Shown here in pieces: positions 32,872-45,048 of a DNA stretch of 64,000 nucleotides (positions are counted from its first letter, which is position 1; each line of letters starts with the position of its first letter). The notes under the pieces are model-generated. The model saw nothing but the letters and a program-made list of their open reading frames with translations, was not told the DNA's origin and did not search any database. The position numbers and the translations under genes are program-made. The stretch comes from Enoplolaimus lenunculus (lineage: Eukaryota > Nematoda > Enoplea > Enoplida > Thoracostomopsidae): assembly GCA_030248215.1 (NCBI GenBank), contig JASANG010001312.1:46352-110351 (forward strand), read 5' to 3'.

Positions 32872-35800
32872 CTAAAACGTTAGAAAATGACACATTATGG
32901 CCACGATTAATTGCGGTTGTTGAAAATTCGTACTCAAACTGGAACTTTCCTGCACTTTCGGATCTCAACTCTTTGCTGTATCAACGACAAATCTGGGTCT
33001 GAAAAGCGCAAATGTCTGCGGCGTAGAAGCAATCGGCGCGATTTAGCCAACCTGTACATGTCTGCTACTCAAAACTGAGTTTAATACATGTATAATATGT
33101 ACCTCCAATTTGGTTGTCCATTTAGAGAACCGATTACTGCTGCTACTTCGGCAAGTGAACGAAACACCGCCGAAAGCATTATGAATTGCATCACCAGCTA
33201 GCAAAATTACTGGCAACGCCATTGCAAACCGTGGCATGTTTTTGAATTTGTAGTACGAGAACCAGCCCACGTTCCAATATTTCGACTGAACCAGCTTATA
33301 AGGTAATGAACTGTAACTAGTGCTATTGTCGCCACACCAAGCCAGTTCAACTTGAGAGTTTAGTTCTGATCGCCAATATGGCGAGAGAGGAACAAGCTCC
33401 AGATGGTGACGTATGAATTCTTTTAAATTTGCTTTATCAATTAATGCGGAACTCTGAAAGCATAAACACTATACTTTATCAAGTGGTTTTATCACCCAAA
33501 TAAAATAATTATTTCTAACATTAAAAGTAACATCAATCATAATAATTCTAAAACATTAGGATTACTTACTAATTTTAATATATGCAATATTTCCGCTACT
33601 ACATACCGAAAGCTCGGGAAAACAGTACCGATAAAACGATAACTGGTGAAGTAAAAAAGGCACTAATATAATTGCAGCACACCAGGATCCCAAAAACGCG
33701 TGAAAACACAAGTCCTTGAATTGTTGATAATTACTTTGTCCTGAAAACAAGAAACTACAATAAAATTTTGTCCACTGCTTACGTATCATTTCAAATTAGT
33801 CACTATGCCGCAAAATTTTTTAAAATCTCAGCATATTATTGGAAATATATAATAATCTCAGCATATTAGTGGAAATATATAATTATTTTATGGTTTTGAC
33901 ATCACTATAATTCGATTGATCGCTACTATTAACGAGGTCGATTGCATAACGTAATCATACAGTTCCATAACACAATATAATCTAGAAAAATGCGCCCATC
34001 GCATGACAGCCCAACATTTTATTGTCTTAAAACTGCATCTTATTATTACATTGCCAAACTAACCTATTCTCGAAACTACACATTTAGCTAAAGCGGCAGC
34101 AATAAAAATGCAATTTAACAACCCATTCGATCGTGTCAGTAGTGCTAAAGAAAAATAAATTGCGGAGACAGAACAACGCATTGAACAGTAACAATTTTTG
34201 TTCCCGAGCTGACACATTTTGGTATCTAAAACAATTCATTCACACAATTACCAGATTGAGGTGCGCAGTTATCGTGATGTGCTTTTACTGCCTTTGAATT
34301 ATCGTTTGTTTGACTAAAGAGAAACTTGGAACAAAACTCGGAGCTTTGCCACGCAATGGAGTTTTAAGATACAAAGCTTTTGATTAGCTACAGGCCAATT
34401 TGCGTATTTAGGTCGTACTTACAAACTGGGATAGCTATGCCGACTATGACCGTCATGGGATTATCTTAAGAAATATTTTAATCAGCGTGTTTACGCAGTG
34501 GATCATAAAATTTTCAGGCACAGGAAATGTAAATGTGGCGTTTGTAACGCCAAAACGGATATCCCAGTAGACCGTGCTCACTAATTAGCGCAGCCATGCC
34601 AACTATTGCAGTCATGGGATTATCATAGGAAATATTTTAATCAGCGTTTTTGCGCAGTGGGTAATAGTTTTCGGAACGCGAAATTAAAATATGGCGTTTA
34701 TAACGCCACACTCGCAAATTAGTTAGCTACTAGATAATTAGCATATTATCCATACTAATCATCACAGCAGAACTTCTTAGGCTATTAAATATGGGTTATT
34801 TCAACATTCAACCGTTGATGATTACGAGTTCTGCGACATATATAATTCAAATAAGACCATTACAAATTAATTCGCGATACTTGGAAGCTAGCTAGCCACT
34901 TACTATTTAGTGTATCAAGTTAGAGTCGGCATCGTATTAAATCAAAACTAAACAGCATTTAAACACCTTTACTGCGGGACTAGTTAATTAGCATAGTACC
35001 CATGCTAGTGATCGAAATAACACTAATCAGGCTAAGTAATATGGGTTATTTCAACATTCAAACGTTATGACTGAGGAGTTTTGCGGCATGAGAAATTCGA
35101 AGCCAGTTTATTATTTATCTGGACTGTGCAATACAAACGCACAGATTGTGTCCCTTCGCTCAAAAATACAAATTTTAGGGTTTTAAAGTTATGTTATATT
35201 GTTTGGTGACTTGCAAAAAAATGTACGGTTGTCAGACTACAGTGTTTTCGGGTTTCATGCTTTTCAGGAATTTTCAGCTCATTTTGGAATTCAGAGTATT
35301 TCAGAGTTTTTAGGGTTGAGGCGCGAACACCAAATATATTTACATGTTAAACTTATATGTTATGTGCACCCGTTCAGCAAGTATATGAGACAATGTTTAA
35401 GTATATGAGACAATGTTTGAGCATGATTTAATTTAAAAAACACTAACTTACTCATTGCACTATGAGAAAATCCCAAGATGTACAACGCAGCTAAAGTAAG
35501 CGCAAGATATAGTGATTCTGAGTATGGCACAATAAAAAATACAGTTGCCGGGTTGATCAAAAACAACACAGGAACAATGTCAGTTTTGAAGCACTGGACT
35601 TTTGTTGATTTGACTTTCGACATGCAATGAAGCAGGTAGCAAATCCACAGTGGCAATACAAAATTCACCAACAACATTGATATTAGTAGACACGTAGACA
35701 TACTGAAATAGAAATTTACAACAAACTACAATACAGAATGAAAAACATCAGCATTAATTCTTCTCACAAACTACAGCGCAGAATGAAAAACATCGGCATT

Positions 35801-36699
35801 AATTCTTCGCGCAAAGTTACACAAAGCTTAAATGAACGTTACTCAACAGCTCACAAAACAACAATGTTACATTAGCGAAAGCGTGTTTTACTTTGAGGTA
35901 CATCCGTCATTCCTAATTGCCTTAATTTTAAAAAAATATGAAACTTCAAACATGGCGAAAACATTCCAAATGTATGTATGAAAACTCATACTTGAAGCTC
36001 ACATCCTAACAGGAGAAAATTCAAGGTGTAACTGAATAAATAATGTCTGTTTCCAATACATAAGTAATTTAACAAACAAGCACTAATGGGAAATATATTC
36101 TGTGGTGGCAATCACACAAATTCAACACAAAATGCAGAACACGCATCGTTGTTATAAATTGATTACCTAATAGCAAACCAAAGGAAACAGTAAATACATG
36201 ACGCAATAACCCACGAAACAAAAGGATACAGTGGAGCAAAAACTATATCACTTTCAAATATATATCCAAATCGAGCGATATGCAGGAAATGTAACGAGTC
36301 CCAACAAAACAACCCGCCTAAAAATAAATTTTATAGCTTTTCAAGATATAGTTAAAAACGATTAAAATTTATTAAACTCAGCGAATATCACAATATTACC
36401 TAACGAACAAAGGGTTATGCCATTCGCAGCATAAGTCGGTTAACGCAAAAGCACCATTGTAATAAGTGCAGCATAAACATAACTTGATAGAATATGCAAC
36501 ATCGTAACCACCTATTAGAGCGCTCTAGGTTTTTAGTAAAACATACCAACAGTTTTCACAACAACGATGTCGAATAACGAATTTTGTTCCAATGGAACAC
36601 CGTAAAAAGCATCCGCCAAATGATCAGGAATACACCAATCACACAGCATCGCTAATGAAATCGTTACAGCTCTGGCTACCAAAACAGTCTCTAAAACAC
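32527..36699 (-). CDS. PIGV: PIG-V, GPI mannosyltransferase II (7 coding exons resolved)
   Basis: It adds the second mannose to the glycosylphosphatidylinositol anchor precursor on the lumenal side of the ER (GT76 family, polytopic membrane protein). The exons on the minus strand are 36699-36547, 36317-36167, 35702-35452, 34144-34064, 33740-33607, 33453-33103 and 32871-32527. They have GT-AG sites and consistent phases, giving about 487 residues. Matches include CIPDHLADAF, CWDSLHFLHIA (the family WD motif), NPATVFF...YSESLY, TRSNGL, YWNVGWFSYYKFKNMPRF, TTRLLFSASPLLYWHIA and the C-terminus VIHCNFLPWT, nearly identical to the human end LLHCNFLPWT. Human PIGV has 493 residues. The first few residues and the start codon are not resolved; exon 36699 needs an upstream exon ending in phase 1. 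Confidence 0.93.
33103..33453 (-). CDS. PIGV: PIGV exon, YWNVGWFSYY block
   Basis: 117 codons. A lumenal stretch with WCGDN is followed by KYWNVGWFSYYKFKNMPRFA, nearly the human VYWNVGFLKYYELKQVPNF. The donor is GAG then GTACAT. Confidence 0.94.
33607..33740 (-). CDS. PIGV: PIGV exon, central membrane segment
   Basis: Encodes QSNYQQFKDLCFHAFLGSWC and then a hydrophobic helix to YRYCFPELS. It fits the human [21 protein letters not shown] segment in position and hydropathy. Confidence 0.87.
33825..33888. repeat. Two-unit tandem repeat in a PIGV intron
   Basis: A unit of about 32 bp (aatctcagcatatta-tggaaatatat) occurs twice in direct succession between two PIGV exons. Confidence 0.7.
34064..34144 (-). 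CDS. PIGV: PIGV small exon, TRSNG motif
   Basis: An 81-base exon encoding LLTRSNGLLNCIFIAAALAK and VVSRI, matching the human TGVRSNGLVSVGFL. The acceptor is TTCTTTAG and the donor ATAG then GTTAGT. Confidence 0.88.
34430..35095. repeat. Two interlocked sets of diverged direct repeats
   Basis: Within the intron between the PIGV exons ending at 34144 and 35452. Units at 34437-34550 and 34588-34705 share tatgcc-actat, gtcatgggattatc, aaatattttaatcagcgt, gcgcagtgg and tggcgttta-aacgcca. A second pair, 34740-34850 and 34978-35090, shares aattagcata, taatatgggttatttcaacattcaa and cgtt-atga. These look like a short element duplicated in place. Confidence 0.55.
35452..35702 (-). CDS. PIGV: PIGV exon, NPATVFF block
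   Basis: Begins SMSTCLLISMLLVNFVL (human SCLLISVASLNFLF) and carries LINPATVFFIVPYSESLYLA, the strongest PIG-V signature. The donor is ATGA then GTAAGT. Confidence 0.94.
35733..35815. repeat. 49-bp direct duplication
   Basis: Two adjacent copies containing cagaatgaaaaacatc-gcatt and aattctt, with few differences, lie upstream of the NPATVFF exon in the PIGV intron. Confidence 0.7.
36167..36317 (-). CDS. PIGV: PIGV exon with the WD motif
   Basis: Encodes GLFCWDSLHFLHIARFGYIF and on to PLYPFVSWVIAS...WFAI. The Trp-Asp pair near the first lumenal loop is conserved in PIG-V and needed in related GPI mannosyltransferases. The acceptor is TTTTTAG and the donor TTAG then GTAATC. Confidence 0.92.
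36547..36699 (-). CDS. PIGV: PIGV first resolved exon
   Basis: Encodes VLETVLVARAVTISLAMLCD and then WCIPDHLADAF, matching EVLRFAVSCR ... IIPDHHAEAF of human PIGV. There is no in-frame ATG at its start, and a stop precedes the candidate acceptor (CGTTAG at 36705-36700), so an earlier exon is needed. A second possible acceptor is 9 bases inside. Confidence 0.85.
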
Positions 36700-36837
36700 C
36701 TAACGATTAGCAACAGATAATGTGTCAGTCACTAAGCAAAACACGGTACCCGGATTTAATACATTTATATATTATTTATTTCTATATATATTTATATATA
36801 CATATATACATTGTTCCCTAAAAATACTAAGAACCTG

Positions 36838-37224
36838 AATGCCTTGCGTCGATCAAAACCGAAAACGACTCTTCTGGGTATCGGTCTTGGTCTAATTCGG
36901 ACTGTTAAAGAAAATAAAAGAAAAATTTCTTTTAACAAAAGTTTTTAATGTTTTTTCGTACCTGTGTTGTTCCATCGTAATAAATTGATATATCTGCTCA
37001 GAATTTCCGGTTAATTTATAATATTAAACTAAAAAAACTACTGCAAATTTTATTTTTAAAACAAGACTGATAATCGGTTTTATTGTAAACGTTGAGCAGA
37101 ACCACTGGAACTTGTTTTTTTTCTTTGGTCTCGGTTGGAAACCTATCGAGACTCAGAAAAGCGAACAGAGACCAGCCAAATACCGAGACCTGCAGAGACC
37201 GAAACCAAGGCCGCCCATCTCTGC
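36838..37224. mobile_element. hAT-like MITE rich in GAGACC words
   Basis: The right end, read in reverse, is CAGAGATGGGCGGCCTTGG, a typical hAT terminus. The DNA inside the right end repeats GAGACC, and the left part has mirrored GGTCTTGGTC words. The left boundary is uncertain. A related GAGACC-rich scrap is at 3965-4030. Confidence 0.45.
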
Positions 37225-37658
37225 TAATAAACGTTAATTTTATTTGTGAGCAAACAAAACAGTGAGGATCGAAACAACTCAGACGCTCAGATACGATCTC
37301 AATTATATCATGTAGTGTATTGATACCTGAAAGTATGCTTGTACAGAGGTAATATACAACTGATAGTTGAACGATAATTTAGCCAAATTCTACTGCTGAG
37401 AAACCGCAAATGACCCACGAAAGGAAAAATAAAAAACTCACTCAATCTGATTACATTATCAGCAACGGGTGTCCTATCACTATCCGGTTGACCCACAATA
37501 TTAATTGGCTTCTCCATGTGGTTGCTTTTCAGAAGATGTCATTGGCAAACGCTTTACTCTACCGAAACGAGGGTTATTCATACTTTTTTCCAATCTCTTA
37601 AAACGTAGACAATAAAACTGAAACGTCATAATGGCAACAGGCTTCGACGCAAACCTAC

Positions 37659-37731
37659 TTGCAAACGGAAACGAGAATGTGATAAACCAAAATTGAAATC
37701 GGACCTGATCTTTTACGAGAATTCCACCCAT
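37659..37731 (-). CDS. Candidate PIGV start exon (tentative)
   Basis: From the ATG at 37731 a frame runs 24 codons plus one base to a good donor (GCAA then GTAGGT). Phase 1 is what the PIGV exon at 36699 needs, and the joined product stays open. The encoded residues (MGGILVKDQ...) do not resemble known PIG-V starts, so only the phase and the position support it. Confidence 0.25.
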
Positions 37732-39786
37732 GTTTCGTTAACTAAGTGGATTTACTTTTATATACGATAAAAAGGTTCATCACGAAATTTTAGTTACATC
37801 AAATACGTAAAAACTGACAAACGCATAATCGCGCCCCGCCCTAGTAATACCAGTAGTACTGGTTAAGCAGCTAGTTTATAAAACGACGTTTCAAAAAGCG
37901 CCAAAACTAAAAATTCCGATTCCCGTTTGTAATCTTTTGTTCCGAAGTGAAAAGTTTCAGTATATTTTTAATATGCTGGTCATAATGCCTAATCAGTTCT
38001 GTGTAGAAGGAAAAGAGTAATTAAAATATGCTGAAATGAGTCAATTCATCAAATGTTTGGGTCATCCGTTGAGGCAGCCGGGATCCCTTTGAATATATAA
38101 TATATACATTGCGTATATAATATATGTATGTTGAAAATGTGCAACTTGAATTTTTCAGGACCACCGCACCGGACAACAACGTTGATATGGTACGTAGTTT
38201 GCGCAAAAACTCGGACTACGTATGTACTACGTAAAACAAGTTAATTATATAATTTAGTATGTTATTATATTCGCTTTACTAGCACTTTCTTTGGTTTCTA
38301 TTGGTTTCAATACTACTAACTTCTTTTTTCAGACAGTTCCAAACAGCGAGATCTATTTCATTGCAAGCGAACGGCTTGATGAACCGATTCTGAAATAAAC
38401 AAATGTAATATTTATGCAATATGCATGAATATAATACAAGAAGGGCAGCTCGATACTTTACAAACGCCGCGACATAGTTGTATACGTGGGGAGAAAGTGG
38501 GAGGTCGGTTCAGAAGAGATTTGATAATATAGCTGTCTGTACGTATTTCCCAGTTTTCAACTTCTTGCCATTTAATATAATGTCTATTAACGGCGAAAAA
38601 TAATCCATTATGACTGAATTTGCACATCAAGAACACATACCTTTTCATGGCATTCCTTCAGTTGTGAAATCAAAGTATTACACTGGTCGCTGTGTAAGTG
38701 AGCAGACAAGTCAGTATGCATATGTTGTAGATAACAAATACTTGATTCTGGAACCTGTTAGTTATTCTTATGTACATAAGTATAATCTGGTGTAGGCAGA
38801 TTGGACATCGAGATATATTTTTTAAAACTTTACTCAGCATATTTCACTTTTCGTATTAGACACTGCTGCATACAGCAGTTGGTATTCTTGAAGTCTATCT
38901 AAATTTAATAAACCGAAATAACTGAAGCTATATTACTTTAGATAAAACCGAGTCGTATGTTTACCCCAATTCGAAATTTTGTGCATGCAAAAACTTAAAC
39001 GAAAGAAATAAAGTGTGGAAACTAGTTGTATAAAAATTACTTTATGACTGTTATTACGTATTCCTTTTGTGGGCTTACATACGTATATTGGATTTCGAAA
39101 ACAACAAAAGATTTAACATACGTATATACAAACTACCATGATTTAACCGGTGCCGCAAGGAAAAATGACCCGCAAAACGTTGTCATACATTCACACTGGG
39201 ATGATACCTTTGGCGAATATTCTTAAGCACAATGAAAGCTGAATTCAGATAACCAAACTAACCAAACCATTGTTATCGTTCATAATTACAAGTAAAGACG
39301 AAGAAGCTAAATTAAATTTGTTTTAGGGGACATAGCCTTGAACTATTAAGGGTAGCGCTATAGTTGTCGTGCATTTTACACCTGGGGTGTGATTACACAT
39401 AAGCGACATTACTACTAAGCCAACGGTCTACCTTTTTTATAGCCGACTATATATGTCGACACGTTCTCACATGCTTATATTTTAACAAGCTCGTCCCTTA
39501 GCTGACCACCCTATTTACGCGCGGCAGTTTACGATTGCGTTCATGGCGAGCCCCCATGTAAGTCTAGGTTTGAGCTCGAAATTCAGACCTTTCAGTAAGA
39601 AGCTTCCAAAGCAGGCCTAATGAACAGGGTGGAGCTTCAAGCCAGCCAAATATTTGCTGCAAAAAAATTGCACGGGTGAATAGGGCTTTACTTTACACCA
39701 TACAAATTTCATATACACATAAATTAAATTCCCTAGCTATCGCATAACGACTGAGATTGCCAGATAACTGGCGAGTTCATCCAATT

Positions 39787-41430
39787 TTAGTCGTAGCGCG
39801 GAATACTCGTTGACAGTAACAAAACTCGCACGCTGTCCACGATCGCGCTTCTTGCGGCTTTTGCAGCAGTAACCACCTTGCTCAGTATTGCAATGATCGT
39901 CGCGACGCCTCTCCTTCGCGTGTTGACGCAGTCGACTAGCACCTCCCTGGTCCGAGTATTGGGAGCTACTTTTGTAATAGGTTCCAAATTAAACCGAGAC
40001 GTGTTTGGCTCGAGTCGCCAGTACGTGCACAGCACTGTCGAACGACTCGTCCGAACCATTACCTTTCTTTACGCACTGCGGCTTTGCCCATCTTCGTTAT
40101 TTCTTTTCAGGAAACATTCGGAGACGTCGCGTTTCTGCCGATACTTGAACCGGGTAATGAAACGTAAAAATTCGTCGTGTGCGGGTTAACAGGCGGATAA
40201 AAACAGATGTTCGCTTGCTTGGCGAGTCATGCTTTATCGAACGATTATACCAAACGCTTGCTTCACGAGTAGCAGTATGGTCAACATCCGTTTAAACTGA
40301 CGCAACGTACGTTTGCGCAACTCGCCGGTCCGGACCGTTAACTCGACAAGTAATTGCTTCGTACGCGCGTCCCGGCGCTGTCATCTGCGTTTCCATGTAC
40401 GCTAAAGTTCTCACGTTCGAAGTCGTCACGCAGTCCCAATAAGCGTCGTCGCTATAGTTTTGCTTTAATACAACGCTTCACGTTTTACTAACAACACGTT
40501 TGTTGCGGACTAAAGCGTGCTATTGTGGAAGCAACGTGCAACCAATTGGCAGAAACGCGGCACGTGGTTCCAGTGGAATTAACCGTCTCCGACATGAAAT
40601 TCGGCGCAGCACCCAGTCACGTACCTCTTATACAAACCAACGGATAATACCGTCGTACTGCTGCGCCTAGGTGACCACTTAAACACGTCATAGCGCACTC
40701 CTCGCTACACAAAGTGGAGGTAGTAGAGGAAGACTGTGATTGACGCATTCGTATGCAGCCGGAATCATATCAAATTATAGAATTTGTACGGCCACGCCGG
40801 CGTATTCCCGCCAACTGGGCGTCCGTCTGATCACCTTGCGGACGTGGCACGCGCTCATTGATGTAATAATATGCATGGGTCGATATCCGTAACTGTGTAA
40901 AAAAATACTTATGAGTTCTCGATACCGTTTAACATCGTTGATCCGGCAAGGTTCTAGCATCCGGATTCCAATCTTCCAACTGCTCCATCGACTCAGTCGT
41001 ACCTGCGCCACCCACAGCATCTCCCTCTGGTGCGCCAGAAGCTTGAGCACCTCCATGCCCGACAGCAATGTTGCTTGGAGACGGCAGGAGACAGGACGGG
41101 CTCCGTCGATCCCAGCTGCCCGGCCTACACGATGATACAACTAACCGCTCGCTGCGCGTCTCCACAAGAAACCTCCAGTGTCCGACTTGATGTTGCTTGC
41201 TCGAACACCCAGTATGCAAATTTGCGGTGCTCACTACCGTCACTTCCCTCTGTATCTGCGCGCGCGCTCATCGACGGCGCTACAGCGTAGACTTAGACAC
41301 ACTCGGCACTACCGCCCCCGAATTTGGCAGAGAGGTACTAGGCGCGGAGGTCTTACACCGGCACTAGGACGCGCAACTCGTCGACTAACTCTCGTTCATC
41401 GCCTCTTTGTGACGCAACTGTTTTCGTTGT
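39787..41430 (-). mobile_element. GC-richer degenerate coding-like island, possible retroelement (gag-type) fossil
   Basis: This block is clearly richer in G and C than the DNA around it and has short open frames on both strands. On the minus strand the composition is rich in Arg, Ser and Leu, and a Cys/Lys-rich stretch near the 39.85 kb end is reminiscent of the zinc-knuckle region of a retroelement gag. The element is broken many times. No LTRs or polymerase region were identified. The family and even the element class are uncertain. Confidence 0.25.
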
Positions 41431-42341
41431 TCTTGAATCTTCGTTTTATGGGTTTCGCATACTTTATGACTGTTTTGCAAGAAATAATATTTTCGTTTTC
41501 ACCTCAATGGGGCGGATTACAAACGTCCACTACAATAGTAAATTTCAGGGATTTTTCTTTAATTATGCACCTAAGCACTATTAATATTTGAAATGTTTGA
41601 AAGGGCTGTCACCCCTTGAATCCCTCGCTTTTCTAAAGCGTAAAGCCGGAAGAAGGCTACCGCTTCGCAAACCCCCGCTCTAAACACACGCATATTTCAA
41701 CTTTTATTTATTTTTGACTTGATAAAACGAAAGAGAGCCATTTTTTTTGTTCAATCTGCGTTTACATTGCTCTTAATAAACACAGCTACATTGGTCTAAC
41801 CAAATTTTAAAGTTGTAGTTACGGGTCATCCGCGTTAAAACGCACGCGCTACTGTACAAATTTTTCCAAACCCTCCCTTTGGAGCAGGCTATAAAACACA
41901 ACTGTGCCTGAAGTGTACAGGTAATTACATATTACACTTAGCTTAAGTCTGTTGGATGGGGTATGGACAAAAACGCAACGTTTTTATAGACTAAAGACAA
42001 TTGAAACCTCTTCAAAAGCGGACATTAACCACAGCGGAAGCAGGGTTTTTTGTTTAGCAGTAAGTAGAGAGATGTGCAATAAAATTCTGCTCTATTTTAG
42101 GGCATTTGGACAAACCACTATTATTCGTCCAGCATATTACTTAATTCAGTAGTTCAGACGTGACGTGATGACATTAAGTAAGCAAACTGCATAAATAGTT
42201 TGCGAACAAAGCACAGACCCTTCAGAAGGGAGGAGCATTTCTGTACATCAGCGTGTGCATTTTAACGTGGACGCCCCATTATTTTGCAGATTTATAGCCC
42301 AAATTAAACTGTATATTAATCTTGTCAACTGCAGTTTTGTA

Positions 42342-43139
42342 TTGTAGTGACACGAATAAGAACATGGAACCGATATTTATTTCGCCTTTCCAAAGAGAAC
42401 CCCCTGTGATTAGGTTACCGACTATTATTTATTATAACCCGCCCTCCGCCGCCCTTCGTTATAGTTGTGTCCAGTCAACCCGACTACTTGTTGCCACAAC
42501 AACTCATCGACCTCGACAACTTGTCGCTCCGACAGCTTCTCGACCTCGACAATTTGTTGCCCGGACAACTCGCCGACACCAATAAAACTCGTCAACCCGA
42601 CAATTGTCGGCTTCCAGTAGGTACGACTACTCGTCGACCTGACGAGTTCTCTGGGCGACAAGCTGCCGGCGTCGGCGAGTTGTCGGGGCACAAGTTGTTG
42701 GGGCAGACGAGATGTCGGGTCACGAATTGTCGTAGATTCGTTTAGCGATTATACAGTCTGTCCGAAAGAACTATTATTATCAGACATTGTGTCGGAACGA
42801 ACTCTTATTGTCAGAACATAGTATTCTCGCGAAGCCCAATATGACAAAGAACAATATTGCATTGCACCGCCACTGCAGCCAAGTGTGCCGACTTTTTTTA
42901 CAGTAGCGTAGAGAGTATAATGCGAATGACCAATAAAGAAATTAAAATTGTCTATACCACCCTTCGACACTGATATATCCGGTATTGCAACTATCCGTTG
43001 AATTGAACGAGTATTTGTCCTGTATCAAAAGCTTGAGTGATAATGCAAGGTTATAAATAGGAATGTTTATTAGGAATACAGATTCCTGGGGACCTCACCT
43101 GTTCTTATTACATACCCCCTCTTATTTGGGTCACTACAG
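42342..43139. mobile_element. MITE copy split by a ~500-bp insertion
   Basis: The ends (TTGTAGTGACACGAATAAG and, reversed from the right, CTGTAGTGACCCAAATAAG) and the flanking TA match the family of 28093-28525. Family sequence runs to about 42466 (ccgcccttcgttat) and resumes at about 42974 (atccggtattgcaactatcc). The DNA between is foreign to the family. Confidence 0.65.
42467..42974. repeat. Insert with mirror-arranged CGACAACTTGTCG minisatellite
   Basis: 42467-42590 is packed with ctcgacaacttgtcg / cgacaatttgttgcc words, and 42620-42735 has the reverse-complement type (cggcgagttgtcgg, acaagttgttgg). The remainder, to 42974, is unique. Open frames in this insert arise from the repeat. Confidence 0.6.
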
Positions 43140-44279
43140 TAGTTAGTGTTTTTACAAATTTTGCAACGGCTGTTCCACCGAAACCTGCACAATTTCCAAG
43201 GTTACCATGTTTTCATTCAGATATTGGACTTATGAATACGTTAGCATTTTTGCATCAAAACAAATAAATTGCCGAAGAACGTGTTTTACGTTCGATTTTC
43301 TATATGTTGGCTGGTTGGTTTGCAAAACATGACTTAACTCGACCTTTGACTTTAAAGTTAATTTAAGACATAAGTCGTAGCTAATGCAATTGAAATTGGT
43401 ACGTCTCCGTATTAATAATTGTATGCTGTTAATAGCTAAAACTTAGAATAAATATTAAGTATTTCAGCGTTGAATCCATTTGTAACGAAAAACTTAATTA
43501 AGGTTGCTTAAGTTAAACATCGCTAATATCCCAATTGCTTAACTTAAACATAGTTAGTAGCTGAAATCTAGAGACGTGACTTAAAGTCGACGTTAGACTC
43601 ATCAAGTCGAATGCGAACTTAAAATGGGCAGTTCACTTAAAGCTTAAAAGTTAAAAATCTTGCCAAGACAACAGTTCATATTCGAGTATTTATCTTTTAC
43701 TACAAAACCAGAACTGGAAGCAGTAAATTTGTATAGTATTTGCCACCATCAGCATTTGCGTGATAAATCAATGAAATGTTTCGGTTCGGATTTAAACATT
43801 GTCCCATTTTGAATTTCAAACAACCAATTCGTGTTCTTCGAAAGGAAGCATTTCGGTCACTGAGACATGTTTTCAGGCAATTTTGTAAACGTCAGCGAAT
43901 ACGTGCTAGGCCGAAACAAACCGCCAAATTACTCTATATATGGTGTTGTTAAGAAAATCAAGCTCTTTTTCTTGGAGCTGTCATTTACCCTCAATAGCGT
44001 CAATGTGACTTACCTTTATTACGACGACGCTCACAATCTAGACAAATATTCTGTATAAACACACCACATCTGTGAACATATCAAATAAAACTCAACTCCG
44101 TCTCGAGCAAGAACATTTCGCGGTGACCGAAACCTTGTCCTTGTTACTTCAACACTTTACGTAGTCAATACGTACTGTGCAGCGTAAAAAGCCAGTACAG
44201 CCTATCTGCTGTGGAACCACAGAATGGTGACTAGCCATCAGTGAGTTTGTATTCGCAATCGCATGTTCCACGATTCGGC

Positions 44280-44690
44280 CCACGTACAGAACGAAGGCTT
44301 CCAGTTTTCAAAGATGGAAAACTTATGACCAGAAGTGCTGCGCAGCCACTTTTGTACAACGGCTAGAGTTTCCACATGGTTTGGTAGGAAAATCATAAAC
44401 ATACTTTGCGAAAAAAAGTAGAAAATTCAAAATGGGAAGTGGAAAATTCAAAAGCCAAAATTTTCCACGTTTGGCAGGGTTGGAAAATTTGAAACGTAGG
44501 AATCGTTTGAAATGCGGGAAAGTATGGAAAATCCAAACGCTGGCTCTTTTCCTGGTTTGGTAGAGAACTCAACGTTTTCCGAACCGAACCATCCATTTCA
44601 ATTTTGCAGCCAAACCAACCAAACTCTTCCTTCCCTAAGACAGCGAAAACGTATAGAGTTAACAAATCTTCATACTCTTTAGCCTTCCGT
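44280..44690. repeat. GGAAAATTCAAA-family array
   Basis: Starts with cccacgtacagaac-aaggcttcc, the family end motif, then has several 'gtggaaaattcaaa', 'tttggtaggaaaatc' and 'tttggcagggttggaaaattt' words. Units are about 55-60 bases and strongly diverged. Non-coding. Confidence 0.5.
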
Positions 44691-44691
44691 G

Positions 44692-45048
44692 TCGTAGCCC
44701 AAGTCGTAATATAGCCAAATTCCGAATTAGACTAGTCCAGGGCGTAATTCTTTCTATGCGACAAGCGCACGCCTTGCGATTGGTTAGCACCATAATGCAA
44801 CACTCAAATACAATTGTATGCTATGTATACTCTTTTCTGATTGGCTAATCGCCACCTGTTGGCTATCAAACAATTTGTTTTTACTAAAGTAAAGTGGAAT
44901 CAAGCGGGATTACGACTATCAAGTCACTGACCAGAAAACGCACAGCTGTATCAGACATGATTCCGCGTTGGGCTAGCCCAAGTCGTAATTCAGCTTTGGA
45001 CTAGCCCAATTCAGAATTTGGCTGAATTACGGCTTGGGCTACGACATT
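44692..45048. mobile_element. Small fold-back element, GTCGTAGCCCAAG ends
   Basis: The left arm, starting GTCGTAGCCCAAGTCGTAAT and extending about 49 bp, pairs with the right end (reverse complement GTCGTAGCCCAAGCCGTAAT). A further partial copy of the arm lies just inside the right end at 44975-45005. Non-coding. Confidence 0.7.

Noticed and set aside
36360-36520. Apparent extra PIGV exon with a GTAATA donor
   Set aside because: The exons at 36547-36699 and 36167-36317 join in phase without it, giving the conserved spacing to the WD motif.
40775-41140. 121-codon minus-strand frame as a host gene
   Set aside because: Lies in the degenerate GC-richer island, overlaps other frames on both strands, and shows no known host domain.
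42322-42745. Overlapping frames of 87-92 codons on both strands
   Set aside because: They translate the CGACAACTTGTCG minisatellite insert.
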